From Persicaria tinctoria (taxonomy: Eukaryota > Streptophyta > Magnoliopsida > Caryophyllales > Polygonaceae): a stretch of 64,000 bases of DNA. Positions 23,537 to 35,956 of the stretch are shown one piece after another (positions within the stretch are counted from its first letter, which is position 1; every line of letters begins with the position of its first letter). The stretch is from assembly GCA_037127255.1 (NCBI GenBank), contig JBANSL010000013.1:55081688-55145687 (forward strand). The letters are read 5' to 3'. The notes under the pieces are model-generated. The model searched no databases. It saw nothing but the letters and a program-made list of their open reading frames with translations, and was not told the DNA's origin. The translations under genes were made by a program, and so were the position numbers.

Positions 23537-24040
23537 TTAGCCTTTGACCAACGCCAGGGTGGCGCAAATCTCCTCTTCTAGGCCCTCTTTTTCATAGTAT
23601 TTCTTGACCCTGTGCCCCCCATTTACCTTAAAGGTGGTTCCATCAGTGCCAATTAACTCTACTACTCCATGAAGGTATATGTGGTGAACCACAAAAGGTC
23701 CACTCCATCTTGTCCTGAGCTTTCTTGGAAACAGACGCAGTCTAGAATTATATAAAAGCACTTTGTCACCTACCTCATATGTCTTTGGCACCAATTTCTT
23801 ATCGTGCCATCTCTTGGTGCGCTCTTTGTAGATTTCGGCATTCTCATAGGCTTTCAACCTTAGCTCCTCTAACTCCTGCAAATCAATAAAGCGTTTCTTA
23901 CCTTCCTCATCGAGATCCATGTTGAGCTCCTTGAGGGCCCACATTGCCTTATGCTCCAGTTCGACAGGTAAATGACAAGACTTGCCATAAACCAAGTTGT
24001 AAGGAGTTGTTCGCAGCGGTGTTTTATAACCCCTGTGAGT
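23537..24040 (-). pseudogene. pol: E2 integrase C-terminal domain
   Basis: The frame 23995-23537 begins MVYGKSCHLPVELEHKAMWA, the conserved part after the integrase catalytic core, then RWHDKKLVPKTYEVGDKVLL and GPFVVHHI, the GPF motif of the Ty3/gypsy integrase C-terminus, and ends VNGGHRVKKYYEKE. In frame, but only upstream of this, is YKTPLRTTPYN (24035-23996). The catalytic core with its D,D,E residues is missing: the deletion joins a zinc-finger part to this point at a short similarity (ACACCACT against ACACCGCT) near 24040. Confidence 0.9.
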
Positions 24041-24543
24041 GGTGTCTCATTCTTCCAAGTAATGTTGCCCGATCTTTGGCACTCATCACATGAAGTGACA
24101 TCAGCCTGCACATCCCTGAAAAGATTAGGCCAATAAAAACCACATTGAAGTACCTTAGATGCAGTTTTGAAGTTGTTTGCATGTCCGCCTATAGGGAGAT
24201 TATGACAATGGCGAATGACACTTTCCACTTCCTCATCCGGAATACAACATCTGAAGATATGATCCTTTCCTTGTTTGAACAAGTAAGGATCATCCCAATA
24301 GTATTGCTTGACATCGTGGAGGAACTTCTTCTTCGCCTGTGAGGATAGTCCTGACGGAATCTCATTTCCTGCAAGATAGTTAGCGAAATCCGCATACCAG
24401 GGTACCTTTGATCCTCCTACAGCATATATATCATGTATAGGACTAGTAGGAGGGGTAAAGAAGAAATCCTCACCGAAATCTGTACGAATAATCTCACCTG
24501 AAGACTCACTAGGAATTTGTCGATCTCGAGTACAGTTACTCAA
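24041..24543 (-). pseudogene. pol: E2 integrase N-terminal zinc-binding part
   Basis: The minus-strand frame includes PWYADFANYLAGNEIPSGL, YYWDDPYLFKQGKDHIFRCC and the HHCC zinc-binding region: HNLPIGGHANNFKTASKVLQ, FYWPNLFRDV and CDEC. This domain helps the enzyme multimerise and bind DNA. It ends at GNITWKNETPL, where the core deletion begins. Because the catalytic core is gone the copy cannot have produced its own integrase. Confidence 0.9.
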
Positions 24544-24870
24544 TGTCGAGGAAGATGCAGGGGTTGCTGGTGAAGTGCTCGTCTTCTAGTGGTCAGTTTT
24601 ACTCGATGTCGAGCAAGATTGCTCGATGTCAAGGAAAACTGTACAGTCTGCTGGTGCTGTGCTTGACTCCAGGTGGTCCGTCGAGTTGGCATTGGTCGAC
24701 ATCGAGGAAATTTGCTCGATGTCAAGTAACCCTACAGCTCAAATCCATGCAAAGAAGAATACTCACCTGGTTTACTCGATGTCGAGGAAGATTGCTCGAT
24801 GTCGATGAAAACTGCGTCAGTCCGCATCAGGTGCTCGTCTGGACGAGAGTCGTCGATTGGTGTGGTGTCC
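24544..24870 (-). repeat. Motif-rich linker between RNase H and integrase in E2
   Basis: TCGA-NN-TCGA sites at 24603, 24623, 24696, 24716, 24776 and 24796, each pair exactly 20 apart. The RNase H frame runs through part of it. Confidence 0.85.
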
Positions 24871-26051
24871 TGGGCTTCCTCTAGCATGTCTTTGGGGAGC
24901 CTGGATAGGTGATCGGCGACTGAATTCTCTATGCCTTTTTTGTCCTTTAGCTCAACATCAAACTCTTGAAGTAGGAGCACCCATTGTAACAACCTTGGTT
25001 TAGCATCCTTCTTTGTCATTAAATATCTAAGAGCAGCATGCTCAGTATGGACAATAACTTTAGAGCCAACAAGATAGGAACGAAATTTTTCAAAAGCAAA
25101 AACCACATCCAAAAATTCTTTTTCTGTTGTGGTGTACTTAGCTTGAACCACATCAAAAGTCTTGCTTGCATAGTAGATTGCATGTAGTTTCTTGTCCTTC
25201 CGTTGTCCTAGAACTGCGCTCACGGCATAATCACTGGCATCACACATGATTTCAAAAGGTAATGACCAATCCGGCGATTGAATGATCGGAGCAGAGATAA
25301 GGGCTTCCTTCAACTTGTTGAAGGCTTCAAGACATTCGCTAGAAAACACAAACTTAACATCTTTCATGAGAAGGTTAGTTAACGGTTTAGCAATTTTAGA
25401 AAAATCTTGAATAAACCTTCTATAAAAAACAGCATGACCAAGGAAAGTCCTTATCTCTTTGATGGATGATGGTGGGGGCAATTTCTCCACTAGCTCTATT
25501 TTGGCCCTGTCCACCTCAATACCTTTTTTAGACACCTTGTGACCTAGCACAATTCCTTCCCTTACCATAAAATGGCACTTTTCCCAATTGAGAACCAAAT
25601 TTGTCTCTTTACAACGCTTGAGTACCCTGCGTAGGTTAGAGAGACAAATATCGAAAGTAGTACCATAAACAGAGAAATCATCCATAAATACCTCCACTAT
25701 GTCCTCTATCATTTCGGAGAAGATGGCCATCATACACCTTTGAAAAGTAGCAGGGGCATTGCAAAGGCCAAAGGGCATCCTCTTATATGCAAAAGTTCCA
25801 TAGGGGCAAGTGAAGGTTGTCTTTTCTTGATCTTCATGATGAATAGGAACCTGCCAAAAACCAGAATATCCATCCAGGTAACAAAAGTAATCATGTTCAG
25901 CTAACCTTTCGAGTACCTGGTCAATGAAGGGGAGCGGGAAATGATCCTTCCTTGTGTCGGTGTTGAGTTTTCTGTAATCTATGCACATTCTCCAACTGGT
26001 AGTGATTCTTTTAGGAACAAGTTCTCCCTTCTCATTCTCCTCAACGGTCAT
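24732..26051 (-). CDS. pol: E2 reverse transcriptase-RNase H, open 439-codon frame
   Basis: The longest pol frame of the Athila-like group here. Reverse transcriptase blocks in order are CIDYRKLN (residue about 24), [45 protein letters not shown], the catalytic site as [10 protein letters not shown] (near 120) and [11 protein letters not shown]. The connection ends [15 protein letters not shown]. RNase H shows CDASDYAV (first Asp) and [20 protein letters not shown] (Glu), but [11 protein letters not shown] where relatives have TDH, an Asp-to-Glu change at a catalytic position. VADHLSRLP ends the conserved part; the last 45 residues are motif-rich linker. Upstream [14 protein letters not shown] reads into the ATG at 26051, but a stop lies about 60 bases further up, so the original polyprotein is broken. 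Copies RNA to DNA inside the particle. Confidence 0.92.
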   Translation of the reverse strand: MTVEENEKGELVPKRITTSWRMCIDYRKLNTDTRKDHFPLPFIDQVLERLAEHDYFCYLDGYSGFWQVPIHHEDQEKTTFTCPYGTFAYKRMPFGLCNAPATFQRCMMAIFSEMIEDIVEVFMDDFSVYGTTFDICLSNLRRVLKRCKETNLVLNWEKCHFMVREGIVLGHKVSKKGIEVDRAKIELVEKLPPPSSIKEIRTFLGHAVFYRRFIQDFSKIAKPLTNLLMKDVKFVFSSECLEAFNKLKEALISAPIIQSPDWSLPFEIMCDASDYAVSAVLGQRKDKKLHAIYYASKTFDVVQAKYTTTEKEFLDVVFAFEKFRSYLVGSKVIVHTEHAALRYLMTKKDAKPRLLQWVLLLQEFDVELKDKKGIENSVADHLSRLPKDMLEEAQDTTPIDDSRPDEHLMRTDAVFIDIEQSSSTSSKPGEYSSLHGFEL

Positions 26052-26161
26052 TCCACCCTTCTTAGCGACAACATGAACTGGACTTACCCACTTACTGTCG
26101 GAGATTGGATAGATGATTCATGCGTCTAGCATGCGCATGATCTTCTTCTTAACCACCTCCT

Positions 26162-27352
26162 TCATGTTGGGGTTAAGCTTCCTTTGATGCTCAATTGTTG
26201 CCCTGTGATCATATTCCAAAAGAATTCTATGCATACAATTAATGGTGGAATACCTTTTATGTCCTCTAGAGAATAGCCAATGTCTTTCCTGTGAGGGCGG
26301 AGGACTTCTACTAGCTTGTCTACTTCCTGTGTGTTTAATGAAGCACTGATAATTACAGGGAAAGTAGAGTTAGGACCAAGGAATTCATACCTGAGGGTGT
26401 CAGGTAAGGGTTTCAGCACCGGAGAAGGGCTCTGTGGAATCAAGATGGGCTCTACTTCCTCCGTCTTCATGATCTCCCCTAGGTAATCTGTCTCAATCCT
26501 CATGAAAGAAGCATCCAAATCAGCTACAGGAGTTGGCGTCCACCACGCATACATCGATAACAACGCTGAATCGGACATAGGGTTGTGCAACTGCAGGGGA
26601 CTACTCGACATTAGGTTAGAAAAATCTGAATCGACCAAAAAATCAGAACTCACCTTTGCTGCAGAATTGGTCGACGTCGAGAAGTAATCCTCGATATCGA
26701 GGAACAGTGCAGCTGTCGAGTTGGCCTTCTCGACTTCTGGTGTTCCTGCAGGCAAGAAAGTAGTCGATGTCGAGGATAACTGCTCGACATCGAGGAAATT
26801 TAGGGGGCTTACCTGTTCTGGAGGAGTAGTCGTCGTCGATTTCGGGAAAGTTTCCTCGACATCTAGGAGATTGGTCGACGTCGAGGAAATCTGCTCGACT
26901 CCGAGAAAGTCGTTTAGCTCTGCCGACAATGCATCGTCGAAGAACTCTTCCTCGCTTGATTCTACAGCAACTAGTTCCTCCTCTAGCATGGATTCTTCCT
27001 TAGCCCCTTCTTGTTCCAAAAGTTTTCCTACAGGTTCATCGCAAGAGATAACATTAAATTTTGAATAAATAGCTTTAATTTCCATTACCTCTTCTGTGTC
27101 AGCACTGATAAAGTATTCAATAATCTCATCTCCAATGGTGAAGGTGAGAATTCCCCTTTTTACTCCAATGTTGGCGTCTGCTGTTGCTAGGAAAGGTCGC
27201 CCTAAGATGATGGGGCAAGATGGGTCCTCTGCCATTTCTACCACAAGAAAATCTATAGGGACAAAGAATCTACCAACTTTAACAGGAACATTATCAACAA
27301 TACTTGTAGGGATTACCACTGTATTTGTTTGCCATGTAGAGCTTGGCATCAA
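26162..27352 (-). pseudogene. pol: E2 protease C-terminal half and protease-RT linker
   Basis: A 396-codon frame. It begins with the end of protease (TNTVVIPTSIVDNVPVKVGR, FFVPIDFLVVEMAED, PIILGRPFLATADAN). A disordered linker of about 200 residues follows, containing peptides such as ISSTSTNLLDVEE and LSSTSTTFLPAG. These come from TCGA-NN-TCGA motifs at 26671, 26691, 26764 and 26784, read in more than one frame. The conserved start of the RT module (LRYEFLGPNSTFPVIISASL, then DIKGIPPLIVCIEF) is at the end. One base change in frame separates it from the first half of protease at 27384. Confidence 0.9.
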
Positions 27353-27383
27353 TAGGTTCCAGAGCGCCTATCTTTACCTTTGA

Positions 27384-27974
27384 CTAGATGGATAGAGGCA
27401 TGATGCGTACGCTTGCTCCTAAGTCACACACTTCTTTAAATCTATGTCGACCAAGTCCAACAGTGATAGCAAACTTACCTGGATCAAGTCGCTTCTCAGG
27501 GAAATCCATCTTCTTGCATTCCTTGGCAATCTCAGTCATTGATCGCTTGTTGCTAAGAATCTCCTTGAGGAACTTGACGTAGGCAGGCATCTCGTGAAGT
27601 GCTTCTGTAAAAGAAATAGTAACATTTAGACTCTGAAGAAATTTCACAAAATGCTGAAACTTACCATCAGTTGGATCTCTCTAGTTCTTAAAAGGGAAAG
27701 GGAGTGTCTTTTTAGTTTTCTGAGCCAGAACAGCTTTTGGAGGTGATGAAGACTCCTCGACATCGGCCTGTTCTTGCTCGACATCGACAAGGGTTTCGTC
27801 CACATCGACCAAAGTTGTCGACTTTGGGTTGCTGGGCTGTGCAGACGAGTCCGACCTTGGCTTCTCCTCCATGTCGAGTTGTTTTTTGTCGATATCGACC
27901 AAATTTTGGTCGACATCGAGTTGCTGCTGCTCGTTGTCGAGGGCAGTTTTCTCCTTTTCTTCTCCGTTCTCTGG
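27384..27974 (-). pseudogene. pol: E2 gag-protease linker and protease N-terminal half
   Basis: After the solo LTR the frame resumes with linker heptads (LDVDQNL, VDIDKKQ, LDMEEKP; 21 bases each), then KTKKTLPFPFKN. A stop at about 27683 interrupts. The second part has LNVTISFTEALHEMPAYVKF, LKEILSNKRSMTEIAKECKK, DPGKFAITVG and the protease active site CDLGASVRIMPLSI. Comparison with E-B shows the expected order Gag, linker, protease. Confidence 0.9.
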
Positions 27975-29030
27975 CTCGTTGTTGTGGAAGAGGAAATCGA
28001 GTATGAAATATAATGAAATAGATCAAACCAGATTTAGGCCCACGCAAATAATTACAAGACTCCCTCCAATGTAGTAAGAGAAACTCAGGATCGATCCACG
28101 AGGAAGCGTGTCAGCGGATCCTAGGCAGCTGTAAATCTCACAGAAAAGCAAACAGAAGACAGAAACAAGGAACAAAGAAAGAAAGACGGAAATAACAAGC
28201 GAAAGCAATAAATAAAAGTAAAGACAGAAACTGCTTGATCTCGACAAAAGCTACTCGAGATCGACAAAACTCAGCAGAAATAGAAACTCAAAATCGACGA
28301 CAGAAACTCAGACACAACTTGATATAGATTAGACTCTACTCGAGATCGACACTAGTCAACTCGATCTCGATAAAGAATTCCTCTAGATCGAATAAAACAG
28401 ACAGAAACTGTAAATTGCAGATTCGAACACAGATTCGCAGATTTTGACAGAAATAAACTCAATATATAAAGAACTTCCAAAGTCAGGGTATCAACGCCAC
28501 AACGATAACCATGCAAAGTAACACATAAAGGCATAAAAGATCATGCTTTCCATCAAAATAACTTTCGTTATTAACAAATAGGCATATAGAGGCTTTCGCA
28601 TAAACCCTAATTGTTACTAACCCTTTTTCACATAATTAACCCAAGTTGCATTAAGATCACTTTCGCTTCAATAACACAAACAAGGATCACCTTCAACTCT
28701 CGCAAAAGAATCATGCTCATAGGGATAGAAGACGAATTGCATCAAAAGATTGTACCTTTACCGCATCACCTCACATGGCCACCGTCGGGCTCACCCCAGC
28801 CCCAGAAGTGGGTTGACTACTCGCTCTTCATCATCAAGAAAGACATTAAATAACAAAAGAAACTAACTTGCATTGAATTAATCCAAAGAGAGCTTACAAC
28901 CGAACAAGACAAATCCGCTTTCGCCTTTCCACCTTGCTTGCCACAAACTCTCTCTCTCTCTACTACTACTTACTTGTTCTCTCTGAAATTGAATGGGAAT
29001 AAGATGTCTAATGCTCATCCCCTAAGGCTT

Positions 29031-29039
29031 TATTTATAG
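29031..29039 (-). promoter_or_regulatory. TATA box, solo LTR in E2
   Basis: CTATAAATA on the minus strand, aligned with the other LTRs. Confidence 0.6.
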
Positions 29040-29310
29040 CCTTCTAACCCTTGCTATTCAAGGATAGAATATATCTTTCTATATCTAAAAAGCTTATAAG
29101 ATAAATAAATTAAATAAAGGAATTAAATCTAAAAGGAAAATAAATCTAAAATAGGTAGAATATCTTCCATGTGTTGATAGGTCTTCTCCATAGATAGAAC
29201 TTGATAGATGTAGGATAGATCTCGACCAAAATTGGATAGAATCGGATCCAAGGACTCCCAATTTGAGTATGACAGCAAAACCGCGTAACGCGCTCCCGGA
29301 CACGGTTTCC

Positions 29311-29780
29311 TCGATCTCGACTAAGCTTCCTCGAGATCGAGTAGGATTGACGTCGATCATGGCTGGCTGGACGTCTCGGGTTGCAGGACCTCGACATGCT
29401 CGGATGTGGCTCACAAATTTCCTCGATCTCGACAAACTTCCTCGAGATCGAGTAGGTTTTCTTCATCGACTGGGTGGCCTGGCGCTGTCGAGTAGTCTTC
29501 CTCGACACTGGCTCGGATTGGCGCCATGGTGGTCCTCGAGATCGAGTTGTTTACTCGAGATCGAGTAGGGTTGGCTCGGCGTCTCCATCCTCGGCTTCTC
29601 GACTTGGCACAGCTCGTCGACTCCAGACATGGCGTCAAGGTTTTGTCAATCTCGACAACTTTCCTCGAGATCGAGTTGGCTTCCGGAGTCGGGTTCTCTC
29701 TGACGCTCAACTTTTTGATCATGGTCTGCTCGACTAGGTGTGCTCGGACAACTTTCCTCTAGATCGAGTAAGCTAACCCG
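29311..29780. repeat. TCGA-NN-TCGA array, solo LTR in E2
   Basis: Pairs at 29311/29331, 29423/29442, 29535/29555 and 29646/29665. In the first, second and fourth the two sites are reverse complements of each other (TC then GA). Confidence 0.93.
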
Positions 29781-30065
29781 AGATCGAGTTAAGATGGGCT
29801 CCTAGCTTGATTCGGCTGGTTCCGCTGCTTCTTGACCTTGGACTTCTGTAGTTGATTTCTGAGCTTTTCTGACCTTTCTCAGAACTGCTGTAATTTGCCT
29901 CGAATTCTACGAAATTAAACAAAAACTGGTGTAGATTCCATAATTTGACAAATAAACATAAACTACATAGATTATGTACTATCTTAGCCCAAATGGATGA
30001 AATGTATGCAGAAAATGATATAAAAGTTACTGTAAAACATGGCAGATTCAGCTCACAACACTCGT

Positions 30066-30867
30066 GCAATTTGTGACCGCTCCGTAGCTTTACAGCAGCG
30101 ACATGTCCATGTTGCCCCATGCGATTTGGTTCTGTATGCCCTGGGAGCTGCCCGGTTTTTCGTGGAATCTGCGCCGCGAATTGACCCATTTGGGTCTCAA
30201 TGTTCCTTTTCCAAATATCCAGATCTCCAAATATTGTATTCATGTTCTGGAGCTGATTATTGATGGCGCTTGTAGACTGCTGCTCTTGTGCTTGATTTCT
30301 CCTCATTTCGTCAAGGATAAGCCGTAGATCGTCCTTCCTTTGGTCCCTTTCCGGATGTCCTGGAGCTCTGTACGGCTGGGGGTTCCTAGGAGGACCTTGG
30401 TTCCGTTGTGGTTGATAGAACCTTTTATCCCCCATATAGCGATTGGGATCCCCTGCATAAGCTACCTCCATGTGAGTTTCTGCCATCCTGATTTGCTCCG
30501 TGTGCGGGCACTCAGTAGTGGTGTGCCGATGTGAACCACATTCGATGCAGGGTTGGTTGACAGAGAGATGCTTGACTTGCCTGAGGAGCTTGCGATTCTG
30601 ATCTCTGTAGTATTGCTCATTGACATCAGGGTCTATCTCTTTAGAAGGCTCATAGAGAGGCATGGATGGGGCTGGCCTGACATAGGCATCTTCATCATAG
30701 TTTGTTGGAGCCCCATACTTGTTGTCGTAATTGGTCAGCTTGCCAAGGGCAGCCCATGCGTCAGCTCGCGGCATTGTCAGATACTCATAATAAGTATACG
30801 TGTTGATCCTATCCTTAGCATCCAGGTCAAGAGAATTGAAGAAGATCTCCTGAACGATGCAGGACAC
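30066..30867 (-). pseudogene. gag: E2 gag C-terminal part with zinc knuckle
   Basis: The frame carries VQEIFFNSLDLDAKDRINTY, LTMPRADAWAALGKLTNYDN and MPLYEPSKEIDPDVNEQYY. Then comes the knuckle CIECGSHRHTTTEC (CX2CX4HX4C) near 30530, and ETQMGQFAAQIPRKTGQLPG and KLRSGHKLHE at the end, where the solo LTR enters. It shares more than 80 percent of residues, by eye, with the E-B gag. It binds RNA and assembles particles in intact copies. Confidence 0.92.
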
Positions 30868-31277
30868 ATATCAGTAAAGTTGGTAATATGTTGAAGAGGG
30901 CATTCATTAAATCTACCGTAAAAAGATTTATGTTTAATTTCAATCAGGAAAGGAGTGCGAATATCAAAGTTGTTTTCATGGATTAGAATAGCCGATTCAG
31001 GAACGATGAGAGTCGGATGCATGTAATCCTCTGCAGTGGTAGGGTATTGGGCAAGCTCATCTTCCAATTGCCTCCTTCGCGCAACTTCCAGTGTAGTGCA
31101 TGCTCTTTCAGCGGTGAGAGCAGTATCCTTGGTGGCTAGTTCCCTCTGAAGCCTCTCAATCAGCTGTTCCTGTGTTTCTGCGGCCACCATGGCTCTTTTC
31201 AGTTTAGCGTGGATGTGTATAAGGCGTTCCGGATCGTCTAATCCGTCAAACTCAGGGGGTTGACCAGAACGGCGCAT
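30868..31277 (-). pseudogene. gag: E2 gag N-terminal part, capsid middle deleted
   Basis: ATG at 31277 opens MRRSGQPPEFDGLDDPERLI, then an alanine/glutamate-rich helix (VAAETQEQLIERLQREL), TTAEDYMHPTLIVPESAILI and NECPLQHITNFTDMC. There the sequence jumps to the region near QEIFFNSLD, with loss of about 100 codons that E-B still has (TLEYVKMKAFRWSLAGP onward) and a change of frame. The N-terminus is of the MRR(S/H)G type shared with the tandem array at 54744-64000. Confidence 0.92.
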
Positions 31278-31339
31278 ACACCTGCGAAGTAACTCAAAGC
31301 AAACGTGAGATCTAACTACCTAAGGCGCGAATGATTGCT

Positions 31340-31357
31340 TCCCCGGCAACGGCACCA
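31340..31357 (-). other. E2 primer-binding site
   Basis: TGGTGCCGTTGCCGGGGA on the minus strand, one base from the E1 site, 3 bases inside the 5' LTR end. Confidence 0.85.
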
Positions 31358-31360
31358 ATT

Positions 31361-33093
31361 TGTTGAGAGAAGAGATCGAGAATTGCAAATAAAATACTAA
31401 TAAAATAAAGCAAACCGATTGGATCCCAGCAAATAATGTTCAAGACTCCCTCCCGATGTAGCAAGGGAAAGTCAGGTTCGATCCTCGAGGAAGATGGTCA
31501 GCGGATCCTAGGCAGTGGAGGAATCACACGGCAGAAGTCGACCACAGATTACCCGATCTCGAGTAAAGTTACTCGATAGAAGATCGGACAAGTCGGAACA
31601 GAGCAGGCAGAAGTCACTAGCTTTGTCGATATCGAGAAGATTTACACGATATCAAGTAAATATGTCGACGTCGAGGAAAGCTTTGTCAAGTACCTGCAGT
31701 TCAGAAGCTACGGTGATCTTGTTGATTGAATATCAGTAGTCGATGTCGACCAGTTTTGGTCGAAATCGAGGAAAACAATAACTAAAATTAAATGCAAAAT
31801 TCAAATCATTAACCGATGGATGAAAGAGAACTTCCAAGATTAGGGTTTGCGACAACGATTACCATGACAGCGGAATATAAATCATAAAAGGCGGTGACTT
31901 TATCGATAAAGAATAAGGCTTTCACCCAATCCGACAAGTAGGAATATAAATCTCGCGATAAATAACCCTAACTGTATCTATTCCTTTTCATAATTAGAAT
32001 CTATAAAGTTCTGAATAGAAATCCTAATTACTACCCAAGTTTCACAACATGAGTTCTTTAATTTCTCAATCAAAGATGAAGCACATAGAATAGAATAAGA
32101 TAACGGTAAAATACCTCCTTTTGCAATCGCTAATCCATCAACATGGCTCTCGTTGGGCTCACCCCAACCCTAGAAGTAGGTGCACTATTCGCGCCTCATC
32201 GCAATCGCAGACATTGATGTAAAAGAAATAACTTGCATAAACTATATTCAAAGTTTTTTACAATCCTGGCACTCAACTTTTGTAGAATGCCAAAACCCTA
32301 AAACCTTTGAACTCCTAAACTCTATGTGGAACTACTTTTCTGAAATTGAATGAATAGAAAATCAGCCCCATGGGCTTTATTTATAGGGCTTAATCCTTGC
32401 TAATCAAGGAAAGCAATCTATATCTATATCTAAAGATAAAACTAAAATAAAGATAAAACATTAATTTTAAATAGGAATATCTAAAGCTCGACTCGGACAG
32501 GCCCAACAGCGTCACGGCCCAGGAACGTTTTGGTCGACATCGAGGAAATATCTCGTCGATTTGGCTTGACTGGCTTGGTCGAGTAACTTCTTCTCGGACC
32601 TGGCTCGGACATGCGCTTCTCGCTTGGTCGATATCGAGGAATTTCGTCGACATCGAGGAGTTTTGTCGTCGGCTTCAGCTTGTCTGGCTAACTCGAGTAG
32701 CTCCTCCTCGGATCCTCGATTAGGTGTGGTGCTGGGTTTAGTCGATATCGAGGAAATTCCTCGACATCGAGTAAAAACTTTTCACGAGCTGGCTTCTCTC
32801 CTCAGTTTCTCAATCTGGCATCTCCTCGAGTCAACTTTGGTTCACAACTTTTTTCGATATAGAGGAATTCTTCTCGACATCGAGTAAAACTTGGCTTCCG
32901 TCCTCTCTTCTTGGTTTTGTCCCGGAATGGCTCCAAATTCTGTAATATTAAACCAAAACTTATGTAAACCTCTATTTCTTGCAAATAAGCATATATTACA
33001 AAAATTCAACATATTCCCGGCCCGAAATATGCAAAGCATATAGAATAAGGGGCTAAAATGTGCATAAAAACATGGCTATTTTAGTGGACATCA
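31361..33093 (-). repeat. E2 5' LTR (1733 bp)
   Basis: Defined by TGTTGAGAG next to the PBS and TGATGTCCAC next to the CGCAT duplication. It holds TATA at 32386-32378, the hairpin GTTGGG/CCCAAC at 32152-32168 and motif clusters at both ends. About 120 bases near 32480 are missing relative to the 3' copy. Confidence 0.94.
32378..32386 (-). promoter_or_regulatory. TATA box, E2 5' LTR
   Basis: CTATAAATA on the minus strand; this LTR copy would drive transcription of E2. Confidence 0.65.
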
Positions 33094-33098
33094 CGCAT

Positions 33099-34104
<1,006 letters not shown>

Positions 34105-35012
34105 TGTTGAGAGCCTAATTTGCCATGTTTTATACTCACTTTTATATCAATTTCTGAATGCATTTCATAACATTTGGGTTAGAATAGTTCAGAATCTATG
34201 TAGTTTATGCTTATTTTCCAAATTATGGAATCTACACCAGTTTCTGTTTAAGTTCGCAGAAATCGAGGCATTTTACAGCAGTTCAGAGAAAGGAGGAAAA
34301 GCTCGAAGTCAACTATAGATAGTCTGAGGTCAAAGAGTAGCGGAACCAGGACAAATCGAGAAAAGAACGAAGAAAATCGAGTCGACACCATCTGGTCGAT
34401 ATCGACCACCTTTGGTCGATGTTGAGGAGTCTAGTCAATTTCCACCTGAAGAGCCAGAATCAAGTGAAGAAGGAAGGAAGAGGTCGATATCGACCACACT
34501 TGGTCGATATCGAGTGACCAAGTCGAGCCGAAACCCAGGAATCGACCCAGAAATCTGGAGCAGGAAAATGCAGGTCGATATCGACCTAAGCTGGTCGATA
34601 TCGAGTCACAGTTGGTCGATTTTCATCCCTGGAGTCAAGATCGAGTGTCTGAAGTGAAGCTGAGAACACGAGCTCGATATCAACTTATGTTGGTCGATAT
34701 CGACCTGAACCTAGTGGCCGATTTTGAGCAAGATCCGAGCTCTAATCCAATTTCTATCCAAAGTCCAATGGAGATATCCACAAGAGGAGATTTATCAAGT
34801 TCTATCAAGATGGAAGAGATATTTATCTACTTTAGATATAATTTCATTTGGAGATTTATTTCTTTAATTTCCAAAATTTAATCTTTAGATATAGATGGAT
34901 AGATTTAGATAGAGATATAGTTTTCTTTCCTAATTATCTAGGGAATGAACACTATAAATAAGACATTAGGGGTTGGATTTTATGCATTCAATCAATCCAA
35001 GCTACAAGCCAC

Positions 35013-35051
<39 letters not shown>

Positions 35052-35865
35052 AAGTAGAGAGAGAGAGGCCAAGAGGAGCAAAGGTGTTGAGAGATGTTTT
35101 GGCTTCGTTCGGTTGTAAGTCTTATTTAGTTTATTTAATGCAATTTATTTTCTTGAAATCTTTAATGAGTTTATTCATGATGAAGAGCGAGTAGTCACCC
35201 AACTTCTAGGGTCGGGGTGAGCCCGACGGTAGCCATGTGAGATGATGCGGTAAATGTACAATCTTTTTATGCGATTTTGTCTTCTATCCCTACAAGCATG
35301 ATTCTTTTGCGAAAGTTTAAGGTGATCCTTGTTTGTGTTATTGAAGAGAAAGTGATCTTAATACAACTTGGATTAATTATGTGAAAAAGGGTTAGTAACA
35401 ATTAGGGTTTATGCGAAAACCTCTATATTCCTATTTGTTAATAACGAAAGTTATTTGATGAAAAGCATGATCTTTTATGCCTTTATGTGTTATTTTACAT
35501 TGTTATTGTTGTGGTATTGAAACCCTGATCTTGGAAGTCTTTTATTTTACTGATTAATTTCACAAATTTTGAGTTTCAAGTTTCTGTTCTAGTCGATATT
35601 TAGTTACTGAGGTCGATTTTATTGGTCGATATTGAGTGCATTGGGTCGATATCGACCGGTTTCGTTTTCCATTATGGTTCTGCTTTCTTCTGTATTTTAC
35701 TATTTCTCTGAGATTTGGGACTGATAAGGCGGGCGCTGACACACTTCCTCGTGGATCGATCCTTACTACCTTCTACTACACTGGGAGGAAGTCTTGTAAT
35801 TAATTTGCGGAGAACGGAGAGTCAAATTTGGAATCTATATTTCATATTTGATTTTCCTCCTAACA
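34105..35865 (+). mobile_element. Solo LTR, TSD TCTAT
   Basis: TGTTGAGAGCC to CCTCCTAACA, 1761 bp, flanked by TCTAT at 34100-34104 and 35866-35870. TATA at 34952-34960, GA microsatellite at 35014-35050, LTR hairpin at 35211-35227. Motifs are of the TA type (TCGATATCGA). Confidence 0.95.
34952..34960 (+). promoter_or_regulatory. TATA box, solo LTR
   Basis: CTATAAATA, followed about 55 bases later by the GA run. Confidence 0.65.
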
Positions 35866-35870
35866 TCTAT

Positions 35871-35956
35871 CTTCTCTTCTCCACTCGATCTCGGACTCGG
35901 ACTCTTCTGGATGGTACTCGACTTCGACTAGAGTTAGTCGACTTCGACTAGAATTT
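35871..35956 (-). repeat. E1 5' LTR, segment 3
   Basis: 86 bases of motif-bearing LTR between two insertions, with TCGACTTCGA at 35938. It continues segment 2 once the solo LTR is removed. Confidence 0.75.

Larger units (their letters stand above)
27980..30060 (-). mobile_element. Solo LTR in E2 gag, TSD CTCGT
   Basis: A perfect solo LTR of 2081 bp: TGTTGTGAGC and CCACAACA termini on the minus strand, flanked by CTCGT at 27975-27979 and 30061-30065. Removing it with one TSD copy restores gag across GHKLHE-PE, as in E-B (GHQLHEPE). It has TATA (29031-29039), CT microsatellite (near 28950) and motif pairs such as 29311/29331. In several pairs the two sites are TCGATCTCGA and TCGAGATCGA, reverse complements of each other. 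Confidence 0.96.
17355..33093 (-). mobile_element. E2, complete-ended Athila-like element, TSD CGCAT
   Basis: Both ends are preserved. The left end TGTTGAGAGAGG follows CGCAT (17350-17354) and the right end reads TGATGTCCAC on the minus strand before CGCAT (33094-33098). Order on the minus strand: 5' LTR (31361-33093), PBS, gag, protease, RT-RNase H, integrase pieces, 3' noncoding region, polypurine tract, 3' LTR (17355-20648). Over the first 385 bases the LTRs differ at roughly 20 positions, so it is not a young insertion. It has lost part of capsid and the integrase core. Two solo LTRs lie inside it. Confidence 0.93.
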
